Assembly: GCA_050950345.1 (NCBI GenBank)
Contig: JBMNHK010000002.1
Coordinates: forward strand, 124,001-188,000
Length of the DNA stretch: 64,000 nucleotides
Reading direction: 5' to 3'
Source of the DNA: Pelotomaculum_C sp050950345
Lineage (GTDB): Bacteria > Bacillota > Desulfotomaculia > Desulfotomaculales > Pelotomaculaceae
Shown here: positions 7,576 to 16,091 of the stretch, piece after piece
Layout of the letters: each line of letters starts with the position of its first letter
Numbering within the stretch: the stretch's first letter is position 1
Position numbers and translations under genes: made by a program
Notes under the pieces: model-generated
What the model saw: the letters and a program-made list of their open reading frames with translations, nothing else
Told to the model about the DNA's origin: nothing
Databases searched by the model: none

Positions 7576-8922
7576 ATGAACGGAAACATTAAACAATATC
7601 TTGCGGCTATAGCCGACACTTTGCCTGCTGAGGTGATTTCCAAAGAAACATACGGCCAAATATATAAGATGGCGGACATGTTTGCTGATTTTGCAGCCAG
7701 TGAGTATATTATGGAAACGCACCTGGATACAGAGGCAGCGGAGGTGGATTTTTCTTTCCGGGTTCTTGATCGGGAGAAAGACTGTTTAATTAACGGGTTG
7801 AAAAATGATCATTTCAAGACACTGGGCGCCGGAACTCCCTGGCGAAGGATTGATAATTTTGTGCAGGCCTGGCCGGCGGGTATCGACGATGTCTGGTTGG
7901 AAATGGACTATGCTGAGTATAACCGGGCCACACCACAGCCTTGCTTTTTCTTTAATGCCCGGCGGGTCAAAAAAGGCTCTGCTGTGGATGAGGAGCTGCT
8001 GTTTACAGCTTTAGAGCGGATATTGGCGCCTGAACAGTTGCAACCGTTGCAGCCTAAGCTGCGGGAGGTTGTGCGGCAATTACCTGCTGATGTGGGCGTA
8101 TTTCAAGTCGGCGTTATGCTGGCCAGAAACAGTGACCGGGTGAGAGTATTTACCCTGGAGTTGAGCCGGGAACAAGTCAGGGAATACCTGGCTCATATCG
8201 GTTGGGCCGGACCATATGCAAAGGTTGAGGAATTGTTTAAACTAGTGGATCCATATAGCGACGGACAATACATTCTGGATTTTGATGTCACCCGGCAGGG
8301 TATCTCAGAAAAAATCGGGATTAATTTTGGCCTGATGGCAAACGCCCTGCCCGATTTTCTGGACAACCTGGCCAGCTATCGGTTATGCACCGACAGCAAA
8401 AGAAGAGGTGTGCTGGCCTGGTCAGGCAGCCGCGGCAGTTATTTAGGGGCGGATTACGGTTATTCAGCCCTGATCAAAAACATATCGCATTTTAAAGTAT
8501 ACTATAACCCCGCAGGAGGTTTAAAGGCCAAAGCCTATCTCAGGGTAGAGGGGATTTATTTGAAAGAGTTATTCAAAATTGCGGCAAAACCTGGCCCAGA
8601 GGCGCAGCCGGTTAAACAGGGTGAAGGCTCGGGCAGCTTTACTTCTCAGCAGCAGGAAGGGGTTGGAGCGCAACCGGGCTATAAAGAAATGCAGGATATT
8701 ATTAAAACTATCGCCCAAAAGTCAATGCTGGACAGGGATTTTCGTGAATTATGCCTGAAGGACAGTCAAGCCGCCATAAAAAAAGTAAGCACAGGCGACG
8801 TTGTACTCCCCAACAATATTTATTTCCTGGAAGAAGATAAGGCCGGGGATGATCTTGCCGGCAATGGCTTTGCTTATGTTTTACCGCCGTATCTTAAACC
8901 AACATGGCTTACGAGTAAATAA
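7576..8922 (+). CDS. Unrecognised RiPP-locus protein with C-terminal NHLP-leader-like domain
   Basis: A 448-residue protein immediately after the second radical SAM gene. I do not recognise residues 1-340. Residues about 341-368 are a Gly/Ser/Gln-rich linker. Residues about 369-448 resemble the NHLP leader of the 2587-2925 precursor: an Ile/Ala helix, then LDRDFRELCLKDSQAAIKKV, then VLPNNIYFLEEDK and YVLPPY, in the same order as EEFRLALLSDPKAALEK, the EVHVESTKE strand and LIIPAG. A biosynthetic protein carrying a leader mimic could dock modifying enzymes or regulate them. The conserved-looking region SHFKVYYNPAGGLKAKAYLR sits just before the linker. Confidence 0.75.
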   Translation: MNGNIKQYLAAIADTLPAEVISKETYGQIYKMADMFADFAASEYIMETHLDTEAAEVDFSFRVLDREKDCLINGLKNDHFKTLGAGTPWRRIDNFVQAWPAGIDDVWLEMDYAEYNRATPQPCFFFNARRVKKGSAVDEELLFTALERILAPEQLQPLQPKLREVVRQLPADVGVFQVGVMLARNSDRVRVFTLELSREQVREYLAHIGWAGPYAKVEELFKLVDPYSDGQYILDFDVTRQGISEKIGINFGLMANALPDFLDNLASYRLCTDSKRRGVLAWSGSRGSYLGADYGYSALIKNISHFKVYYNPAGGLKAKAYLRVEGIYLKELFKIAAKPGPEAQPVKQGEGSGSFTSQQQEGVGAQPGYKEMQDIIKTIAQKSMLDRDFRELCLKDSQAAIKKVSTGDVVLPNNIYFLEEDKAGDDLAGNGFAYVLPPYLKPTWLTSK

Positions 8923-8972
8923 AGCAAGGAAGCCGCCCCTCTGACACTGTCCCGCTAAGGAGTGGATATGAA

Positions 8973-10154
8973 TTGAAAAGATTTATTGCTATCTTAAGCG
9001 TATTGATAAGTTGTTTATTGGTCTATGCTGTTGTAAACGATGCCGGCCATCCCGCCGCAGCCAATAGTGTCCAGCAGGGACCGACTTTGAAGCCTGACGG
9101 TACCAAATGGCGTTTGGGCTATTGTGAAAGCGAGAGTTTTATTACATATAATACAACCCTGGTGGCCTTGGTTTATGGCTTACAGGAATTAGGCTGGGTC
9201 GAGAATTTAGAAGGCTTTGACCAGGTGGCAAAGAGCAGTGACAGCAAACAAATCTGGAACTGGCTGGCCTCTCACCAGGTTAGTCCCTATATCGAGTTTG
9301 TCAGTGATGCTTTTTACAACCTCAGGGACCCTGAGCTGGAACATGAAAGCATTATTAACCGGTTATATACGCAAAAAGATCTTGATCTTATGCTGACCAT
9401 GGGGGCGGTAGCCGGAATTTTATTAAGTAATTCGCAACATGATACCAATATTTTTGTTTTTGCTGCCTCTAATGCGGTGCGGTCGGGCATCATCGCTTCC
9501 GTGGAGGATTCCGGCAAAGATAATGTCTGGGCCCACATGGACGAGCAGCGTTTTATACGTCAGACCAGAGCTTTTTATGATATTGTGCAGTTTAAAAAAC
9601 TGGGCATGGTTTATGAAGACTCCGATAATGCCAGAGTCTATTCAGCGGTAAATGAGATTGAAAGCCTGGCGGCAGAAAAGGGCTTTGAAATCGTCAGGTT
9701 CCATGTTCAGGAACCACGCAGCCCCGAGGAATTCCCACGCTATTACCAGGAGGTACAGGAGGCTTATAACCAATTAGCAGAACAAGTTGATGCTGTTTAT
9801 GTAACCATTGCCTCCCTGGAAAGTGAGAAACTGCCCGAACTGTTTCAACCCTTCTACGAACATAAGATCCCGATTTTTTCTCAGCTGGGTAATATTGAAG
9901 TTCAAAATGGAGCCTTGCTCACTGTTTCTGTGATGGATGAAACAAACATCGGGCGCTTTGGCGCTGATAATATTACTAAGTGTCTGCTGGGGGCAAAGCC
10001 GCGTGACTTGGAGCAATCCTTCCAAAGCGCTCCGCGCATAACTATCAATGCCGAAGTTGCAAAAATGATAGACTTCAAATTTCCCTTTGAACTGGTGATC
10101 GTGCTTGATGAGGCTTATCAGACCATCGGCGCAAGCGCTATGCCGGCGCATTAG
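8973..10154 (+). CDS. ABC transporter substrate-binding-like protein
   Basis: A 393-residue protein starting at TTG 8973, with TAAGGAG about 10 bp upstream; the nearby ATG at 8968 is in another frame and stops at once. An N-terminal hydrophobic segment (about residues 3-22, Ile/Leu/Val with one Cys at 14) suggests export, perhaps as a lipoprotein, although the lipobox is not classical. The body resembles the periplasmic binding fold of the TrpX-like ABC binding family (two lobes, LDLMLTMGAVAGILL, VYVTIASLES, DETNIGRFGADN). No permease or ATPase gene lies next to it. In this position it may bind the peptide or a signal; that is a guess. Confidence 0.7.
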   Translation: MKRFIAILSVLISCLLVYAVVNDAGHPAAANSVQQGPTLKPDGTKWRLGYCESESFITYNTTLVALVYGLQELGWVENLEGFDQVAKSSDSKQIWNWLASHQVSPYIEFVSDAFYNLRDPELEHESIINRLYTQKDLDLMLTMGAVAGILLSNSQHDTNIFVFAASNAVRSGIIASVEDSGKDNVWAHMDEQRFIRQTRAFYDIVQFKKLGMVYEDSDNARVYSAVNEIESLAAEKGFEIVRFHVQEPRSPEEFPRYYQEVQEAYNQLAEQVDAVYVTIASLESEKLPELFQPFYEHKIPIFSQLGNIEVQNGALLTVSVMDETNIGRFGADNITKCLLGAKPRDLEQSFQSAPRITINAEVAKMIDFKFPFELVIVLDEAYQTIGASAMPAH

Positions 10155-10275
10155 CAGCATAAGAGGGAACGTTAGGCATGTGAAAAACCTTGCAGGCCAA
10201 GGCGATAGGGTCAGCTATAGGGGCCAAAAAAACAATCAAGTTGTTGCCTCATCCAGTAAACATAGGCTCATATAT

Positions 10276-10353
10276 TTGTTACGGTTTGCCTGGCTAATCC
10301 CAAGGGGTAAAGCATGCTTTTTTGTTATAGCTGTCCTGAAATAGCAGTTGCGC
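10276..10353. repeat. Direct repeat flanking Nif11 copy 3, left copy
   Basis: This stretch (ACGGTTTGCCTGGCTAATCC onward to GCAGTTGCGC) recurs with few changes at 10869-10953, on the other side of the third Nif11 gene. Both contain a palindromic hexad pair followed by T-rich sequence, AAAGCATGCTTTTTT here, which could act as a weak terminator. The repeats suggest that a precursor cassette was duplicated or moved as a unit. The rest of 10155-10463 shows only an upstream leader similar to that of Nif11 copy 1 (GGTGATGA...AAGGTGA near 10379-10395). Confidence 0.7.
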
Positions 10354-10463
10354 TACTAGAAGTAAGATAAGGAGGGAGGTGATGAAAAAAAGGTGAATTA
10401 AGCAAGCCGTGTTAAGGCGATTTCAAAAGCAATATTAGAATTATGGAAAGGGCAGACTTGCGA

Positions 10464-10793
10464 ATGGAAGAAAAATTAGCTCAACTGCAGTCAAAGATTG
10501 AGGCTGACAAAGGCTTAGCCGAGGAGTTATTCAGTGTGGAGACTCCTGAAGAGGTACAGAGCTTATTAAAAGAACAGGGGCTAGAATTCACCACTGAAGA
10601 AATTGGGCTATTGAGAGAGGCAATGGCTACAATTGTTGGCAAAGACGATGTCGGTGAACTCTCGGATGAGGATCTGGAGGGGGTAGCTGGTGGAATTTCA
10701 GGAGAAGCTGTGGCCGGGATTATAGGTGCAGTTAGTACATTCGTTCAAGCGATAGGAGGCGTCGTAGACAATATAATTAGATCAAGATGGTAA
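10464..10793 (+). CDS. Nif11-type leader precursor (copy 3, intact)
   Basis: About 109 residues from ATG 10464, chosen because it aligns with the starts of copies 1 and 2; an in-frame ATG at 10443 adds seven residues without a ribosome site. The leader has the same helix (EEKLAQLQSKIEADKGLAEE) and the ETPEEVQSLLKEQGLEF segment, ending ELSDEDLEGVAGG. The 32-residue core is hydrophobic and Gly/Val/Ile-rich, ending RSRW. It has no Cys, so lanthionine chemistry is unlikely. Terminal Arg residues are potential substrates of the peptide arginase. It lies 300 bp after the binding-protein gene and is flanked by direct repeats. Confidence 0.88.
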   Translation: MEEKLAQLQSKIEADKGLAEELFSVETPEEVQSLLKEQGLEFTTEEIGLLREAMATIVGKDDVGELSDEDLEGVAGGISGEAVAGIIGAVSTFVQAIGGVVDNIIRSRW

Positions 10794-10868
10794 GCCTGTG
10801 AGCATGTAGTGCAGTTCCCGCAGGGACCATCGTCTCCGCTGAAGCTGTCAGCAAACAAAAGCTAATTA

Positions 10869-10953
10869 TTGTCACGGTTTGGCCTGGCTGATCCCAAGGG
10901 ATAAAGCCGGCTTTCTTTTTGTTATAGCTATTTATGAAATATCCAGTTGCGCC
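10869..10953. repeat. Direct repeat flanking Nif11 copy 3, right copy
   Basis: Second copy of the repeat at 10276-10353. Its palindrome is AAAGCCGGCTTT (10903-10914) followed by CTTTTTG, a plausible terminator for the Nif11 gene that ends at 10793. Confidence 0.7.
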
Positions 10954-11016
10954 ATCAGTAAAGGTATTCAAGAATTTATTGACGCAGGCAAGTTTTCAGT
11001 GTAATATTTTAATATA

Positions 11017-11038
11017 TGAATACTTGTTCAAGTATTCA
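11017..11038. promoter_or_regulatory. CadC/SmtB-type operator palindrome
   Basis: TGAATACTTG and CAAGTATTCA form a perfect 10-2-10 inverted repeat 25 bp before the cadC start. This matches the imperfect 12-2-12 operators bound by ArsR/SmtB-family metal sensors. It probably overlaps the promoter, so the repressor would block transcription until Cd, Zn or Pb binds. Confidence 0.85.
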
Positions 11039-11063
11039 GTTGAGCCAGTGGGGAGGAGATGGG

Positions 11064-11429
11064 ATGACAAGGAGAATTACAGCAGTTGACCGATGTGACT
11101 GCAATGTTATCCATGAAGACATTGTAGAGCGGGTGCAGGCGAAAATGCCACCGGAGGAGTCACTTTACGATTTAGCAGAGCTGTTTAAGGTTTTTGGCGA
11201 TTCAACCAGGACCAGGATCCTATGGGCTCTGGATGAAGCAGAGATGTGTGTCCACGATCTGGCTTACCTGCTCAATATGACTCAATCCGCAGTATCACAT
11301 CAGTTAAGGGTTTTGAAGCAGGCTAAACTGGTGAAAAACCGGAAGGAAGGGAAAATAGTCTTCTACTCGCTGGAAGATGAGCATGTAAGGCAAATTTTCG
11401 AACTGGGATTAATTCATATCAACGAGTAA
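11064..11429 (+). CDS. cadC: ArsR/SmtB-family metal-sensing repressor, CadC-like
   Basis: About 121 residues from ATG 11064 (GGGAGGAG 5 bp upstream); an ATG at 11016 lies inside the operator palindrome and is rejected. The N-terminus has CDC (about residues 11-13) as in CadC, whose N-terminal Cys pairs bind Cd/Pb with the Cys of the alpha-3 motif. The winged helix contains EMCVHDLAYLLNMTQSAVSHQLRVLK: the ELCVxDL-type metal motif with Cys, then the recognition helix. It precedes a P-type ATPase gene by about 90 bp, the usual cadC-cadA order. It should bind the palindrome at 11017-11038 and repress both genes. Confidence 0.93.
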   Translation: MTRRITAVDRCDCNVIHEDIVERVQAKMPPEESLYDLAELFKVFGDSTRTRILWALDEAEMCVHDLAYLLNMTQSAVSHQLRVLKQAKLVKNRKEGKIVFYSLEDEHVRQIFELGLIHINE

Positions 11430-11522
11430 AACTAATGCAAAGGAATACGGCATTGCTTAACATATACAAAGTTTGATTATTGCGCACAGAACACACAGTC
11501 AATGAAAGAAGAAGTGAGCTGG

Positions 11523-13667
11523 ATGAATAACGCTAGGCAAAAGGGCACTAAAAGCATAATAAAGCTGGAAAGACTCGGCTGCGCTGCTTGTGCCGCGAAA
11601 ATGGAGGCGGAAATTAGCCGTTTGGAAGGAGTTAGAGTTGCTACAGTAGACTTTTTTACCAGGAGATTAACCCTGGAAACGTATGCTGGTGACCTCTCCG
11701 AAAACTTAAGAGAACAGATAGAAGGCATTGTGCAGAAGATAGAGCCCGGTGTTCGGGTTGGGTTCGAGTCTGGTGCTCCCGAGTCCCTCAAAGAAGCTGT
11801 GAGTGATGATGAACACAATCAAAGGAAACGATGGGCCAAGCTCACAGCCGGCGGCGCCCTGTTTGCTCTTGGCTCCATCTTGAGCCTCTCCCCTCAGTTG
11901 GAACTAGCCATATTTTTAGTCAGCTATGTTATAGCCGGCGGCGATGTGCTCTGGCGCGCGGTGAAAGGGATAACCAGCGGCCAGGTATTCAGCGAGCATT
12001 TTCTCATGAGTATTGCGACGATAGGCGCTTTCTTGATCGGGGAATATCCTGAAGGTGTAGCGGTTATGTTGTTCTATCTGGTGGGGGAGATGCTCCAGGA
12101 TATGGCAGTTGGCCGTTCCCGCCGTTCTATAAGTAGTTTAATGGATATCAGGCCTGACTATGCCAATTTAAAAATAGGTGATGAGTTGAGCAAGGTATCT
12201 CCTGAAGAGGTAGAAGCCGGGGACCTCATCGTGGTTAAGCCGGGAGAGAAAATCCCTCTTGACGGCAAGGTTGTTGAGGGGATATCGATGGTTGACACTG
12301 CAGCACTAACCGGCGAATCCATTCCTCGCGAACTGGCACCGGGAGATGAGGCATTAAGCGGCTTTATCAACAAAAATGGAGTGCTGATGGTCGAAGTAAC
12401 CAAAAGCTACCGGGAATCTACCGTTGCCAGGATTTTGGATCTGGTGCAGAATGCCGGCAGCCGCAAAGCACCTACAGAAAATTTTATCACCAGGTTTGCC
12501 CGTTACTATACTCCGATCGTGGTCCTGGGAGCTTTGGCGCTGGCTACCATACCGCCTTTGCTGATCCAGGGGGCCACTTTTGCGGATTGGATTTATAGAG
12601 CTCTGGTATTTTTAGTTGTATCTTGCCCCTGCGCACTGGTAATTTCAATACCTTTGGGCTTCTTCGGCGGTATTGGAGGGGCCTCGAAGAGAGGTATACT
12701 GGTGAAGGGCGCTAATTACCTTGAAGCATTGAACGATGTTAAAACAGTTGTTTTTGATAAAACCGGCACTTTAACAAAGGGTGTTTTCAAAGTCACCCAG
12801 GTAAACCCCTCAACTGGAATTGATGCCCGGAAACTGCTGGAATGGGCAGCTTATGCGGAAAGCTATTCCAACCATCCCATAGCTCTTTCGCTTGTAAGTG
12901 CATTCAATGCGGCTATCGACCAGAACCTGATCAGCAATTACCGGGAGATAGCGGGCAACGGCATCAAGGCAGAGGTGAACGGCCGGGAAGTGCTGGTTGG
13001 GAATGCCAGGCTGATGGAGAGTGAAAATATCAGTTACTCCCATGTCGAAGCTGCCGGTACTGTTATTCATGTAGCGGTGGAAAAGCAATATGCGGGCAGT
13101 ATAGTTATTGCTGATGAGATCAAAGAAGACTCCGCCAGAGCTATAAGGGAGCTCAAATCCCTGGGGATCAAGAAAACTGTTATGCTCACCGGAGATATGA
13201 AAAAGGTGGGTGACAGAATTGGTTCTCAGTTAGGTCTGGATGAAGTCTACCCGGAGTTGCTGCCCGCTGACAAGGTGGATAAACTGGAAGACATCATGGA
13301 CGGCAATAAGCTGTCTAAAGGCAGGGTGGTGTTTGTTGGGGACGGGATCAACGACGCTCCGGTACTGGCGCGGGCAGATATCGGGATGGCCATGGGGGGG
13401 CTGGGCTCGGATGCAGCCATCGAAGCCTCCGATATTGTTATTATGACCGATGAACCCTCCAAAATAGCCTCTGCTATCAGGATTGCCCGGAGGACAAAAA
13501 GTATTGTCTATCAGAATATAGTTTTCGCACTGGGTGTAAAGGCTCTTTTCCTGGTATTAGGGGCTGCCGGAGTGGCAACCATGTGGGCAGCGGTTTTTGG
13601 TGACGTGGGCGTGGCGTTGCTTGCCATATTGAATGCCATGCGAGTTATGTATACAAGGAGTATATAA
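11523..13667 (+). CDS. cadA: Heavy-metal P1B-type ATPase, Cd/Zn/Pb exporter
   Basis: About 714 residues from ATG 11523; an in-frame ATG at 11502 would add seven residues and neither has a strong ribosome site. An N-terminal HMA domain has the metal-binding CAAC motif (LGCAACAAKME). Later landmarks are TGES (actuator), the membrane CPC motif (VVSCPCALVISIPL), the phosphorylation site DKTGTLT, an HP motif (SNHPIA) and GDGINDAP. About eight membrane helices fit the family. CPC with the HP locus is typical of Zn/Cd/Pb exporters, and the CadC-type regulator upstream agrees. It removes toxic divalent metals from the cytoplasm. Confidence 0.95.
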   Translation: MNNARQKGTKSIIKLERLGCAACAAKMEAEISRLEGVRVATVDFFTRRLTLETYAGDLSENLREQIEGIVQKIEPGVRVGFESGAPESLKEAVSDDEHNQRKRWAKLTAGGALFALGSILSLSPQLELAIFLVSYVIAGGDVLWRAVKGITSGQVFSEHFLMSIATIGAFLIGEYPEGVAVMLFYLVGEMLQDMAVGRSRRSISSLMDIRPDYANLKIGDELSKVSPEEVEAGDLIVVKPGEKIPLDGKVVEGISMVDTAALTGESIPRELAPGDEALSGFINKNGVLMVEVTKSYRESTVARILDLVQNAGSRKAPTENFITRFARYYTPIVVLGALALATIPPLLIQGATFADWIYRALVFLVVSCPCALVISIPLGFFGGIGGASKRGILVKGANYLEALNDVKTVVFDKTGTLTKGVFKVTQVNPSTGIDARKLLEWAAYAESYSNHPIALSLVSAFNAAIDQNLISNYREIAGNGIKAEVNGREVLVGNARLMESENISYSHVEAAGTVIHVAVEKQYAGSIVIADEIKEDSARAIRELKSLGIKKTVMLTGDMKKVGDRIGSQLGLDEVYPELLPADKVDKLEDIMDGNKLSKGRVVFVGDGINDAPVLARADIGMAMGGLGSDAAIEASDIVIMTDEPSKIASAIRIARRTKSIVYQNIVFALGVKALFLVLGAAGVATMWAAVFGDVGVALLAILNAMRVMYTRSI

Positions 13668-13796
13668 TTATAAAAAAAAACAACATTAATTGCTCGTCAC
13701 GCTTTGACAGAAGTCGACATGCTTGATATTATGCAGCATATCGAAGAGTTTAAGTGTAATCCAAATATATAAATATAACTGCAGGTGAGATTTGAT

Positions 13797-13961
13797 GTGA
13801 ACTCTTGTGCCGATTATGTTCCATTATTTAAGATATTGCCAGACGAGACACCTTTAAAAATAATTGATATACTGTCATGTGGTCAGATGTGTGCATCTAC
13901 GTCAACGCCCAGCTACCATATGAAGATACTAACGCAAATATCATCATACATGGAGGCATAA
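13797..13961 (+). pseudogene. ArsR-family regulator remnant
   Basis: A 54-residue frame from GTG 13797 to TAA 13959-13961. It reads like an ArsR protein with the middle deleted: a start resembling the first helices (YVPLFKILPDETPLKIIDIL), the ELCxCDL position as CGQMCAS, then directly PSYHMKILTQ from the recognition helix. The DNA-binding helix-turn-helix is therefore incomplete and the wing is missing. The 13668-13796 stretch before it holds no clear gene. The remnant's end contains the GGAGG that serves the next gene. Confidence 0.55.
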
Positions 13962-13965
13962 TATA

Positions 13966-15342
13966 GTGAGTGGTTTTTTTTATCCAATAGTAGAGTTGTA
14001 CAACCCGGATCTGGTGAAGGCTGTGGCCTCAGGCCGGGCGATAAGTGTCGTAGAGGCGCCACAAGAGCAAGTAGAATTAAATGGAGCAGGCCTTAAACAA
14101 GATGAGAATCATGTTATAGCCAACCCCAAACAATTGTTACTAACTGATGAACTGGCTAAATCCCTCGGTGTTGAGGATACCACTGACTTACGGGTGGTCA
14201 GGCGTCAAAACAGGATTGAGATTTACCCCAATATTCACAGCCTGGCCAAAGTCTATATCGAACCCACCAGCGCGTGTAACCTGGATTGCCGTACCTGTAT
14301 CCGTGAAACCTGGCATGAGCCAATGGGCAGCATGAAACGGGAAGTGTTTGACGGTCTAATCGAACAGCTGAAAGAGTTCAAAAGCCTGCAAAGCGTGATG
14401 TTTGGCGGTTTTGGCGAACCTACCTTTCATAAAGACATCCTTTATATGATCGGGCAGGTCAAAGCTCTGGGGCTTAAGGCGGAGATGGTGACTAACGGGA
14501 CCTTGCTTAATGAAGCAATGTTGCAAGGCCTGCTGGATAAGGGGCTGGATACACTGTGGGTGTCCTTTGACGGGACCAGTGAGGAGAACTTTGATGATAT
14601 TCGGGCGGGCGCCAGTTTTGTTCAGGTAGTTAGCAACCTGATACGACTTCAGGAACTTAATCGGCAGAGCTCGCACAAGATTAAGGTGGGAATTGCATTT
14701 GTAGTGATGAAAAGCAACATAAACGATTTAAAAAAGCTGGACTCCCTGGCGCAAAGAGTGGGGGCAGAGGAGGTTTCTGTCAGCAACGTAATACCTTATA
14801 GCATTGACATGCTGGACGAGATGCTCTGTGAATCGATCATTTATGCAAATAGCCAGGTTTATTACCCTAATTCTCTGCCGATTAATCTACCGTTTATCGA
14901 TAAAACGGAAAGAACCAAACAGACCTTGTTCGAGCTGTTCCGGGACCATAATAATATCAGTATCATGCGCAACAATATCGACCCAACAACAAACAGCTGC
15001 CGATTTATAAAAGAACGCTGCACCTTTATTAAATGGGATGGCACTGTCAGCCCGTGTATGGGACTATTGCATTCCTATAAGACATATTTCACATCAGGAC
15101 GGGTGGAAAGGGAAGTTACAGCATATGTTTTGGGAGATACCCGCAAAAATAGCTTAAAGGAAATCTGGGAGGGACAGGAATACCACGATTTCAGGGAAAA
15201 AGTCGATCAGTTTGATTTTTCACCTTGTTTGCAGTGCGGTCCCTGTGAACTGGCTGAGAAAAACGATGAAGACTGTTTCGGCAATAAATTCCCCACCTGT
15301 GGCGGCTGTTTGTGGGGCCAGGGAGTGGTACAGTGTCCTTGA
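13966..15342 (+). CDS. Radical SAM/SPASM maturase for tungsten-cofactor aldehyde oxidoreductase
   Basis: A 458-residue protein from GTG 13966 (GGAGG about 9 bp upstream). The radical SAM motif CNLDCRTC has cysteines at about 104, 108 and 111, followed by RETWHEPMG, a signature I associate with the tungsten cofactor oxidoreductase maturase family (Cmo-like). SPASM-region cysteines follow (CRFIKERC, CMG, CLQCGPCELAEK) and the C-terminus CGGCLWGQGVVQCP is also typical. Family members act on an aldehyde ferredoxin oxidoreductase encoded nearby; no such gene is in this window. It is separated from the cadA unit by the ArsR remnant. Confidence 0.85.
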   Translation: MSGFFYPIVELYNPDLVKAVASGRAISVVEAPQEQVELNGAGLKQDENHVIANPKQLLLTDELAKSLGVEDTTDLRVVRRQNRIEIYPNIHSLAKVYIEPTSACNLDCRTCIRETWHEPMGSMKREVFDGLIEQLKEFKSLQSVMFGGFGEPTFHKDILYMIGQVKALGLKAEMVTNGTLLNEAMLQGLLDKGLDTLWVSFDGTSEENFDDIRAGASFVQVVSNLIRLQELNRQSSHKIKVGIAFVVMKSNINDLKKLDSLAQRVGAEEVSVSNVIPYSIDMLDEMLCESIIYANSQVYYPNSLPINLPFIDKTERTKQTLFELFRDHNNISIMRNNIDPTTNSCRFIKERCTFIKWDGTVSPCMGLLHSYKTYFTSGRVEREVTAYVLGDTRKNSLKEIWEGQEYHDFREKVDQFDFSPCLQCGPCELAEKNDEDCFGNKFPTCGGCLWGQGVVQCP

Positions 15343-15434
15343 GCAGGTTTGCTTCCCGGTATTGATATTAATTATCAAAATGTTAAAATCCATGGATGAT
15401 CTTTTAAGGAGTGCATATAACTAGGTAAAAAGGG

Positions 15435-15881
15435 GTGGCTCAAGTGGTCGGGGTCGAAATTGACATGGTGGTTTCTGACAGCGTAAAAGCTATCGAACTC
15501 TACGAGGGTATTTTCGGTGCAGAGCGCGTCGAGGTAACTGCTTATGAAAAAGGTCTCAACGAAGCGGTATTCACGCTGTTCGGAACGAGGTTTCACCTGT
15601 TGGATGAGAACCAGGAATATGGCCTTCTAGCTCCTAAAGAGAGCGAAGGCAAACCGATGTGGCTGAACGTCCTTGTGCCGGACATCAAGGCTGTTTTCGA
15701 TAAGGCGGTAGAATATGGTTGTGCTGTAATTCAGCCGGTAACCGAAGTGCCGGAGATGGGCGTAAGCAACGCTATTATCTCCGACCCCTTTGGCTATATA
15801 TGGATGATTCAGCAAATCCACCGCGAGGTCAGTTTTGAGGAGCGTACAAAAATATGGGATGAGCGATTAAAGAATGAATGA
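15435..15881 (+). CDS. VOC (glyoxalase/bleomycin-resistance) family protein
   Basis: A 148-residue single-gene VOC protein with two beta-alpha-beta-beta-beta units, similar to PhnB-type glyoxalase-fold proteins. Start is GTG 15435 behind AAAAAGGGG. Features are VSDSVKAIELYEGIFGAERV at the N-terminus, FHLLDEN, then VPDIKAVFDKAVEYGCAVI and DPFGYIWMIQQ in the second half. The metal-binding His/Glu positions are only partly clear and the substrate is unknown. A terminator follows directly. Confidence 0.8.
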   Translation: MAQVVGVEIDMVVSDSVKAIELYEGIFGAERVEVTAYEKGLNEAVFTLFGTRFHLLDENQEYGLLAPKESEGKPMWLNVLVPDIKAVFDKAVEYGCAVIQPVTEVPEMGVSNAIISDPFGYIWMIQQIHREVSFEERTKIWDERLKNE

Positions 15882-15892
15882 ACGAGCAGGCA

Positions 15893-15923
15893 AAGCCCAG
15901 AATTATGGGCTTCGTTCTATTTT
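15893..15923 (+). terminator. Intrinsic terminator after the VOC gene
   Basis: AAGCCCA (15893-15899) pairs with TGGGCTT (15906-15912), followed by CGTTCTATTTT. An outer GAACGA/TCGTTC pairing extends the stem. Confidence 0.65.
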
Positions 15924-15998
15924 AACCTCATGTCAAAAAGGTTATAGTGTTGTGAAATATTTCAATTAAGAGGTTGACACCGTCGTTAACTCTATTTA

Positions 15999-16027
15999 TT
16001 GACCTTTCACCAAACTCATTATAGAAT
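15999..16027 (+). promoter_or_regulatory. Putative sigma-A promoter of the DUF1538 operon
   Basis: TTGACC (15999-16004) and TAGAAT (16022-16027) are separated by 17 bp, 64 bp before the first gene. A second TTGACA lies at 15974-15979 without an obvious partner. Confidence 0.5.
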
Positions 16028-16091
16028 TACTTGTGGAATATTATTCATCTTTATATACAAGAATAACTATAAGATTATCAGGGGGGCTTAG

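Noticed and set aside
10276..10953. Riboswitch around the repeats that flank Nif11 copy 3
   Set aside because: The conserved part is short and placed both before and after the gene; a terminator-containing repeat explains it better.
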